From Deltaproteobacteria bacterium RIFCSPHIGHO2_02_FULL_40_11 (GTDB lineage Bacteria; Bdellovibrionota; JACOXK01; 2-02-FULL-40-11): 11,804 nt of DNA. The notes below the pieces were generated by a model that did not search any database, was not told the DNA's origin, and saw only the letters and a program-made list of their open reading frames with translations. Location of the stretch: the NCBI GenBank assembly GCA_001798105.1, contig MGRI01000029.1, forward strand, positions 126 through 11,929, read 5' to 3'. Below, one piece after another: positions 7,211 to 11,804 of the stretch (positions are counted from its first letter, which is position 1; the number at the start of each line of letters is the position of its first letter). The position numbers and the translations under genes are program-made.

Positions 7211-7897
7211 ATGACAGCGCATCGCGTTCGTCGGCTTACCAATCCTTTAAGTGCCGTCTATCAAAAAAATGTAGAAATCCCCAATTGGGAAAGCATTTGG
7301 AATGACCTTTCTCGTCCCATTCATTTGGATATTGGGTGTGGTAAGGGGGGGTATCTTTTAGAGCTTTCTAAACAGAATCCAGGTTGGAATTTTTTGGGGA
7401 CAGAGCTTCGAAAGCCTTGGGTGGAGCATGCGAGATCCTTCGAGGCACAGAATCTTTATTATCTGCACTGTAATATTAATTTATGGATTGAAGCGCTTTT
7501 AAACTCTTTTCCACAGAATCAATTAAAGCGTATTTCCATACAGTTTCCAGACCCCTGGGTGAAAAAAAGACATTTGAAAAGACGTATTGTAACGCCTCAG
7601 TTGGTTGAAATTCTGACAAAATATATCCCCATGGAGACAGAAGTTTTTGTTCAGTCTGACGTGGAAGCGGTGTTTCAAAGCATGTTCGATTTATTTGGCG
7701 GGCAGGGTGGTTTTCAGTTTTCGAGTGTCACAGGAAATCCATTTGGGCTTGAATCCGAATGGGAAAAGGATGCTTTGGTTGGGGCACGCCCCATTTGGCG
7801 GGGACTATTTGTGCGTCGGGGGCATGATTTGATTTCTACCCAAAAGCACGCTATAAAGGCCCCACCCTTAGGAGGTTTGTATGAATCCTTATTTTAA
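7211..7897 (+). CDS. trmB: tRNA (guanine-N7-)-methyltransferase TrmB
   Basis: SAM-dependent enzyme that makes m7G46 in the tRNA variable loop, 228 residues. The SAM motif I is LDIGCGKGGYLLEL (39-52), and GTELR follows at the end of the second strand. The TrmB signature FPDPWVKKRHLKRRIV (from 112) and the later VQSDVE stretch are diagnostic. It starts 6 nt after phoU with no clear ribosome site and overlaps the next gene by 17 nt, so it appears to be part of the pst-phoU transcript. That is an unusual neighbourhood for a housekeeping tRNA enzyme. A run of seven G (7345-7351) encodes part of motif I. The last about 20 residues (TQKHAIKAPPLGGLYESLF) extend past the usual core. Confidence 0.93.
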   Translation: MTAHRVRRLTNPLSAVYQKNVEIPNWESIWNDLSRPIHLDIGCGKGGYLLELSKQNPGWNFLGTELRKPWVEHARSFEAQNLYYLHCNINLWIEALLNSFPQNQLKRISIQFPDPWVKKRHLKRRIVTPQLVEILTKYIPMETEVFVQSDVEAVFQSMFDLFGGQGGFQFSSVTGNPFGLESEWEKDALVGARPIWRGLFVRRGHDLISTQKHAIKAPPLGGLYESLF

Positions 7898-8210
7898 AAC
7901 AGTTCTTTTTCTTTTAAGTTTTGTGGTTTTCTTGGGAGGGGTAAGCCTGTCCCAGGCCGAAACCATTTTTGATAATCAAGGCGTGGAACACGAAGTTATG
8001 TCAGAAGATATCGCCTATCATCCTGTTCCCTATGGTCATATTTGCTATCCTTGGGTTTGGAATTTGGGTGCTTGGTATCATCACCACGTATTTTGGAACG
8101 GTTTTGGATGGCAACATGGTTATTTTCGGGCGATGTATACGTACCATCAATTCTTTAATCAATATGTTTGGATGTGTACGTGGAATGGCTGTAACGCGAT
8201 TCGTTTTTAA
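7881..8210 (+). CDS. Small exported aromatic- and histidine-rich protein, unknown function
   Basis: Not recognised. The 109-residue product has a strong Sec signal peptide (MNPYFKTVLFLLSFVVFLGG), with a likely cleavage after LSQA at about 26. The mature part of about 83 residues contains 7 Trp, 8 Tyr, 7 Phe, 8 His and 3 Cys, so about a quarter is aromatic. Clusters such as WYHHHVFWNGFGWQHGYF (39-56 of the mature part) could bind metal or sit at a membrane surface; that is speculation. AGGAGG (7870-7875), 5 nt before the ATG, is among the best ribosome sites here, which argues that the gene is real although it overlaps trmB by 17 nt. It is last in the phosphate operon. The palindromic element begins 5 nt after its stop. 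Confidence 0.78.
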   Translation: MNPYFKTVLFLLSFVVFLGGVSLSQAETIFDNQGVEHEVMSEDIAYHPVPYGHICYPWVWNLGAWYHHHVFWNGFGWQHGYFRAMYTYHQFFNQYVWMCTWNGCNAIRF

Positions 8211-8215
8211 TGATC

Positions 8216-8328
8216 CACGCATAAATAACTTCCTACTTCGTTCTCGCTCGCTCAAACGCTCAACGTACATCTAGAGTACGCCTCGCGCTTTCGCTCGCTG
8301 CGGCCTCGTATGAAATTATTTCTGCGTG
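8216..8328. repeat. 113-bp palindromic intergenic element with 13-bp terminal inverted repeats
   Basis: The ends CACGCATAAATAA (8216-8228) and TTATTTCTGCGTG (8316-8328) are inverted repeats with one mismatch. Pairing continues inward in patches (TTCxTAC at 8230-8236 with its complement at 8308-8314). The centre has GTAC (8265-8268) and GTAC (8276-8279) around ATCTAGA. Between these lie GC-rich segments in which TCGCTCGCT occurs twice in direct orientation (8244-8252 and 8291-8299). The interior is about 57% GC by hand count (8231-8310), well above its surroundings. I see no open reading frame of its own. The form fits a REP/MITE-like non-autonomous element, and it may also terminate transcription from the phosphate operon and pcd. 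No target-site duplication is evident. Confidence 0.7.
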
Positions 8329-8666
8329 TCTCTATAATTAGATATTGCGTCAACCTTGGCCGCCAAAATAAAATCGCTTTCTGTTAGGCCATTAATTTTA
8401 TGCGTCCAAAGCGTGAGTTTCACTTTTCCCCAACTTAAATAAATATCTGGATGATGGCCCTCATGTTCAGCAATTTCACCTACTTTATTTGTAAAAACCA
8501 GGGCAGATTTAAAGTCTTTAAAACTAAATTCTTTTTCTAAATGATGTTCTTGGATAACCTGCCATCCCGCGTGGATCTGTTTTTGAAACTGTTTTAATTT
8601 TTCGCTCTTAAGCGGTGGGATATCGCCCTTGCAAGGCTCACAAGATTTCTGTGCTAATTGTGTCAT
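8316..8666 (-). CDS. Pterin-4a-carbinolamine dehydratase
   Basis: Small cytoplasmic enzyme (116 residues, normal length) that dehydrates 4a-hydroxytetrahydropterin during cofactor recycling. The catalytic motif is EHEGHHPDIYLSWGKVKL (67-84) with His71, His72 and, further on, His89 in LWTHKINGLTESDF. The N-terminal CEPCKGDIPPL is common in bacterial members. A GGAGGT site (8675-8680) lies 8 nt before the ATG. No aromatic amino acid hydroxylase is in the window, so it may act in another pterin pathway. The final codons TQK and the stop come from the right terminal repeat of the palindromic element, so the natural C-terminus may have been altered. It is divergent from the peroxiredoxin gene. Confidence 0.93.
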   Translation of the reverse strand: MTQLAQKSCEPCKGDIPPLKSEKLKQFQKQIHAGWQVIQEHHLEKEFSFKDFKSALVFTNKVGEIAEHEGHHPDIYLSWGKVKLTLWTHKINGLTESDFILAAKVDAISNYRDTQK

Positions 8667-8686
8667 ATTTTTTTACCTCCAAGATC

Positions 8687-8715
8687 TTGACAAAAATGTA
8701 AAGAATCCTTATCTT
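8687..8715 (+). promoter_or_regulatory. Strong candidate sigma70 promoter of the peroxiredoxin gene
   Basis: A perfect -35 TTGACA (8687-8692) is 17 bp from TATCTT (8710-8715), which matches the -10 at 5 of 6 positions. The expected start is near 8722, about 20 nt before the coding region and upstream of the AGGAGGG ribosome site (8735-8741). A perfect 10-bp palindrome CAAGATCTTG (8680-8689) overlaps the -35 and abuts the ribosome site of the divergent pcd, so a repressor could act there; that part is speculative. Confidence 0.7.
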
Positions 8716-8744
8716 GCCCTTGATCACACAAAAAAGGAGGGATC

Positions 8745-9329
8745 ATGTCAACACTCGTTCAAAAACAAGCGCCCGATTTTAAAGGGCAAGCCGTTGTTGG
8801 AAAAGGCTTTAAAGAAGTAAAACTTTCTGATTATAAGGGAAAATGGGTTGTTCTATTTTTCTATCCACTGGATTTTACATTTGTGTGTCCCACAGAAATT
8901 ACAACCTTAAGCGACAATTACGATAAATTTAAAGAATTGAATGCTGAAGTCATTGGGGTTTCTGTAGACAGTCATTTTTCTCATCTGGCATGGGTAAATA
9001 CCCCCAGAAAAGAAGGCGGATTGGGAGAACTTCGATACCCACTGCTCAGCGATCTTTCAAAATCTGTGGCACGTGATTATGGCGTGCTTTTAGATTCTGG
9101 CATTGCCTTAAGAGGGCTCTACATCATTAATCCAGAATCTAAAGTTCAATACCAAGTGGTGCACGATTTGGGCATTGGTCGAAATGTCAATGAAACGCTT
9201 CGTGTGCTTGCGGCACTTCAACAAACTGCAAAAACAGGGGAAGTGTGCCCGGCCAACTGGGAGCCTGGTAAAGATACCATGAAGCCAAACCCAACGGAAT
9301 CGAAAGCATATTTTCAAAAGAACTCTTAG
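8745..9329 (+). CDS. Typical 2-Cys peroxiredoxin (Prx1/AhpC family)
   Basis: Thiol peroxidase, 194 residues, reducing H2O2 and organic hydroperoxides. The peroxidatic site is FYPLDFTFVCPTEIT with Cys48. The resolving cysteine is Cys168 in GEVCPANW. GGLG (91-94) and a C-terminal YF (189-190, in KAYFQKNS) are both present; in the Prx1 class these slow disulfide formation and make the enzyme prone to overoxidation. It is closer to the Prx1/plastid BAS1 group than to the E. coli AhpC type, and no ahpF-like reductase lies nearby, so thioredoxin is the likely electron donor. It has a strong promoter and ribosome site. The stop overlaps that of the convergent Na/Pi gene by 4 nt, leaving no room for a terminator between them. 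Confidence 0.95.
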   Translation: MSTLVQKQAPDFKGQAVVGKGFKEVKLSDYKGKWVVLFFYPLDFTFVCPTEITTLSDNYDKFKELNAEVIGVSVDSHFSHLAWVNTPRKEGGLGELRYPLLSDLSKSVARDYGVLLDSGIALRGLYIINPESKVQYQVVHDLGIGRNVNETLRVLAALQQTAKTGEVCPANWEPGKDTMKPNPTESKAYFQKNS

Positions 9330-10936
9330 TCTTTCTGTTCTTGCGTTACGTGTAGCGCAATATTGCTAAACGCAGAATTAATTCTTCGAAACTGTGTGAG
9401 AAGCTCTAGGTGAAGGGCGCTGGTGTCAATTGATTCTTGCACACCTTTCCTGAGGCGATCCAAGTGCGTTTCTCGAAGGCGAAGTTCCATGTTTTGAACC
9501 TTTTCTTTTGTGACCACGACTTCTTGGTATAGCGAAGCATCGTTATTGGTAAACGCCGAAATGGTTCTATGAAAGTTTTGCATCACAAAACGGTGAAATG
9601 TTTTAATTTCGTCAAATCCTTCCTTGGAAAACTTTAAAGATTTTCTCATTTTTATCTTTGCCAAAGGTAAAATAGATCGATCGATCGTATCGCCAATATC
9701 TTCAAGATCGTTGGTAAACATAACCAGTAAAAGTTGGTGATCGGCTTGTGCTTCTGTGAGGCTTTCTTGAGAAACTTTGATGAGATATTTTTTAATGGCG
9801 CGGTATAAAATATCACTTTGTCTTTCAAGCTCTTTCATTTTGAAGGCCAAATGGTCTTCCTCTGTTTTGATGAGGACCATGGTTTTTTCGAGCATTTCTT
9901 CGATGATGGATGAAAATCTCAGCGTTTCACGTTTGGCTTGAGCCAGTGCAAAAGAGGGCGTTGAAATAACATTCAAGTCTAAATACTTTGGTCCAAAGGG
10001 TTCGGGTTGGGGTTCAAGGGGATAGATTTTATTCATGAGATGCGCCCCCACTTGAATGGAAGGCATAAAAATAAGAGCTACTGCAAAATTAAATAAAAAA
10101 TGGGCATTGGCAATTTGCCTGGGAAGTTCTGAAGATGTCATCATGACGATATTTTCAAATCCGGATAAAAAAGGAAAAATAATCATGGCACCACATACTT
10201 TTAAGGCCAAGTGCGACATGGAAACTTGTCTTCCAATGTCTGTTGTTTTTAAAGATACAATTAGCGGTAAAGCGCAGCCTCCAATATTTGCCCCAATGAC
10301 AAGCGGAAGTGCTTGTGTGAGTGGCAGGATGCCTGTATGCGACATGGAAAGTAAAATCCCTAAAAAGGCAGCAGAGCTTTGCATAGATGCCGTTACAATG
10401 GCGGCACACATAAGTGCAATAAAAGGATAGGTTTTTAAAATATTTAAAAGTAAAAGTAAAAGTTCGGCATCTTTAAAACTGGCTGTGGCTTGAGAAATCA
10501 TCCACATGCCTAAAAAAATAAATCCAATGCCTAGGATCATAGAGCCGTAAGATTTTTTCTTGGCGCTTAAAATCTGCGTTAAAATAAATCCAAGGGTGAT
10601 AATGAGTAAGCTATAATTTGCCAGATTAAACGCGAGGAGCTGAACCGTAAGGGTGGTTCCCACATCAGCGCCCAAGATAATGGCCATGGATTGGGTGAGC
10701 GTTAAAAGTTGTGAAGAGGCAAAGCCCACCGCCATGGCAATGGTTGCAGAAGAACTTTGCAGCACCAACGTCATGACAAACCCTGTCAGAAACGCGATAA
10801 AGCGATTTTCTGTCAGTTTTTCTAGAATGTCGCGAAGTTTTTCGCCGGCAAGGAGTTGCAAGTGGTCTCGGGTGACATTGAGTCCATAAATCAGAAGACA
10901 AACACCGCCAATGAGCGTAATCCACATGGTGTTCAT
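9326..10936 (-). CDS. Na/Pi cotransporter family protein with C-terminal PhoU-like domain
   Basis: Sodium-dependent phosphate transporter of the PNaS/NptA-YjbB family, 536 residues. The membrane part (about 1-305) holds two inverted-type repeats marked by QSSSA (60-64) with GADVGTT (89-95), and QSSAA (186-190) with GANIGG (215-220). The second copy has GG where GTT is usual. From about 325 to 530 the protein is helical and charged, matching a PhoU-like domain (for example NDLEDIGDTIDRS). The family transports phosphate, in or out depending on the member. No ribosome site precedes ATG 10936, and ATG 10927 is an alternative. It is divergent from nuoB and convergent with prx. No Pho-box-like repeat is visible upstream, so control by PhoB is not supported. 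Confidence 0.93.
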   Translation of the reverse strand: MNTMWITLIGGVCLLIYGLNVTRDHLQLLAGEKLRDILEKLTENRFIAFLTGFVMTLVLQSSSATIAMAVGFASSQLLTLTQSMAIILGADVGTTLTVQLLAFNLANYSLLIITLGFILTQILSAKKKSYGSMILGIGFIFLGMWMISQATASFKDAELLLLLLNILKTYPFIALMCAAIVTASMQSSAAFLGILLSMSHTGILPLTQALPLVIGANIGGCALPLIVSLKTTDIGRQVSMSHLALKVCGAMIIFPFLSGFENIVMMTSSELPRQIANAHFLFNFAVALIFMPSIQVGAHLMNKIYPLEPQPEPFGPKYLDLNVISTPSFALAQAKRETLRFSSIIEEMLEKTMVLIKTEEDHLAFKMKELERQSDILYRAIKKYLIKVSQESLTEAQADHQLLLVMFTNDLEDIGDTIDRSILPLAKIKMRKSLKFSKEGFDEIKTFHRFVMQNFHRTISAFTNNDASLYQEVVVTKEKVQNMELRLRETHLDRLRKGVQESIDTSALHLELLTQFRRINSAFSNIALHVTQEQKD

Positions 10937-11022
10937 GATACAGCTAGCATAGCATAATGATTTGGCTTTTGTCTCCTCTTGCTTCTTTACTTTTTTGTCC
11001 GTGTTTGATACATCTTGACACG

Positions 11023-11499
11023 ATGCAATCTGGCTATCTCACAACCAAAACGGAAGACTTTTTGGAATGGGTTATTAAGTGGGGTCGAAAAAATTCGCTT
11101 TGGCCACTTCCCTTTGGAACGGCTTGTTGTGGGATTGAATACATGGCTGTTTTGGGATCGCATTACGATGCCGCCAGATTTGGGGCAGAGGTGGTACGGT
11201 TTTCACCCAGGCAGTCTGATTTGTTGGTGGTGGCTGGGACGATTACGGAGAAAATGGCGCCTGTTTTGAAGCGAATTTATACGCAAATGTTGGATCCAAA
11301 ATGGGTGATTTCGATGGGGGTTTGTGCCAGTTCGGGCGGATTTTATCGCGCATATCATGTTCGGCAAGGGATTCATGATCTTATTCCTGTGGACGTGTAT
11401 GTGCCGGGATGTCCCCCAACCCCAGAAGCTGTGATTCAGGGGATTATGAAGATTCAAGAAAAGATTAGTGAAACGAAGATTTTTAAAAAACGTGCTTAA
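11023..11499 (+). CDS. nuoB: NADH-quinone oxidoreductase subunit B (NuoB)
   Basis: Complex I peripheral-arm subunit that holds Fe-S cluster N2, the last redox centre before quinone. All four ligands are present: Cys35 and Cys36 in FGTACCGIEYMA, Cys101 in SMGVCASSGG and Cys130 in YVPGCPPTPEA. WGRKNSLWP and ARFGAEVVRFSPRQ(S)D are strong family matches. From ATG 11023 the protein has 158 residues and begins just before the segment aligned in other NuoBs. The frame is open back to ATG 10957, adding 22 hydrophobic residues unlikely in a cytoplasmic-side subunit. Neither start has a ribosome site. nuoA is not upstream, and the next gene is a Fe-S carrier rather than nuoC. Confidence 0.92.
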   Translation: MQSGYLTTKTEDFLEWVIKWGRKNSLWPLPFGTACCGIEYMAVLGSHYDAARFGAEVVRFSPRQSDLLVVAGTITEKMAPVLKRIYTQMLDPKWVISMGVCASSGGFYRAYHVRQGIHDLIPVDVYVPGCPPTPEAVIQGIMKIQEKISETKIFKKRA

Positions 11500-11513
11500 T
11501 AAAGGAGGCAAAA

Positions 11514-11804
11514 ATGAGTAACCTATTTGAAGTAACACAATCGGCGGCAGAAAAGATTTTAGAAATTTCCAAACAAGAACAAAAAGAAGGTTTTGGCCTT
11601 CGGGTTCGGATGGGGCAAGGCGGATGCTCTGGCCCACAGTATCAACTGGGGTTGGAAGACAAACAAACTGAGGGGGATCAAGTTTTAGATCAGCATGGCC
11701 TCAAAGTATTTATGGATGGTGCTACGTTGGAAGCCTTAAAAGGTGGAAAGTTAGAATGGATTGAAGGCCCGCAAGGCGCAGGATTTAAACTTCATAATCC
11801 CAAC
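11514..11804 (+). CDS. A-type iron-sulfur carrier (IscA/ErpA/HesB family), partial at right edge
   Basis: The open frame from ATG 11514 continues to the window edge, giving 97 residues (too short of a stop to be complete). It starts MSNLFEVTQSAAEKILEIS, then has LRVRMGQGGCSGPQYQLGLE with the first conserved cysteine, Cys38. It ends WIEGPQGAGFKLHNPN, the position just before the family's C-terminal CxC ligands, which lie off-window. A-type carriers deliver Fe-S clusters to target apoproteins. AAAGGAGG (11501-11508) lies 5 nt before the ATG, and the gap from nuoB is only 14 nt, so the two are probably co-transcribed. A non-cluster-binding HesB-like protein cannot be excluded without the missing cysteines. 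Confidence 0.88.
   Translation, partial: MSNLFEVTQSAAEKILEISKQEQKEGFGLRVRMGQGGCSGPQYQLGLEDKQTEGDQVLDQHGLKVFMDGATLEALKGGKLEWIEGPQGAGFKLHNPN

Noticed and set aside
8001..8270. Minus-strand open frame of 89 codons opposite the small exported protein.
   Set aside because: It runs through the palindromic element, has no ribosome site and no recognisable composition; the plus-strand frame has a signal peptide and a strong ribosome site.
10957..11022. 22-residue N-terminal extension of NuoB.
   Set aside because: T-rich sequence encoding a hydrophobic stretch that is out of place in a cytoplasmic-side complex I subunit, without a ribosome site; the conserved region begins right after ATG 11023.
11203..11637. 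Minus-strand open frame of 144 codons across nuoB and the Fe-S carrier.
   Set aside because: It spans two well-supported plus-strand genes and shows no domain features.
1..11804. CRISPR arrays, tRNA or rRNA genes and insertion sequences.
   Set aside because: No regularly spaced repeats, no cloverleaf-like or rRNA sequence and no transposase gene were seen; the only repeat-type structures are the two palindromes and the Pho-like tandem units.

Overview
The window reads as chromosomal DNA from a moderately AT-rich (roughly 40% GC by eye) Gram-negative bacterium. It has a lipoprotein PstS, a signal-peptide-bearing beta-barrel-like protein and a complex I subunit. I cannot place the lineage from sequence alone. 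Ribosome binding sites are uneven: some genes have strong AGGAGG sites (pstS, the small exported protein, pcd, prx and the A-type carrier). Others have almost none (phoB, pstC, pstB, trmB, the Na/Pi transporter and nuoB).

Layout. 1-95 (-): start of a HipB-like/XRE helix-turn-helix regulator that runs off the left edge, preceded by a perfect 11-bp inverted repeat overlapping its promoter. 216-869 (-): unrecognised exported, probably outer-membrane protein. 962-8210 (+): a phosphate block, phoB-phoR, then four tandem 11-bp units resembling a Pho box, then pstS-pstC-pstA-pstB-phoU, then trmB (tRNA m7G46 methyltransferase) and a small exported protein very rich in aromatic residues and histidine. 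8216-8328: a 113-bp palindromic intergenic element with 13-bp terminal inverted repeats; its right end supplies the last codons of the neighbouring gene. 8316-8666 (-): pterin-4a-carbinolamine dehydratase. 8745-9329 (+): typical 2-Cys peroxiredoxin with the GGLG and YF motifs. 9326-10936 (-): Na/Pi cotransporter with a C-terminal PhoU-like domain. 11023-11499 (+): NuoB, followed by a partial A-type (IscA/ErpA/HesB) Fe-S carrier that runs off the right edge.

How it works together. PhoR and PhoB would sense phosphate limitation, and PhoB should bind the repeats before pstS. PstSCAB imports phosphate by ATP hydrolysis, and PhoU links transporter status to PhoR. A second, sodium-driven Pi carrier with its own PhoU-like domain lies about 1.1 kb beyond the block. 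The right end is unrelated: an antioxidant/pterin divergent pair and a complex I/Fe-S pair.

No clearly novel multi-gene system is evident. The best leads are the palindromic element, the tandem Pho units, the aromatic/His-rich exported protein at the tail of the pst operon, and the nuoB/A-type-carrier pairing outside a normal nuoABC order.
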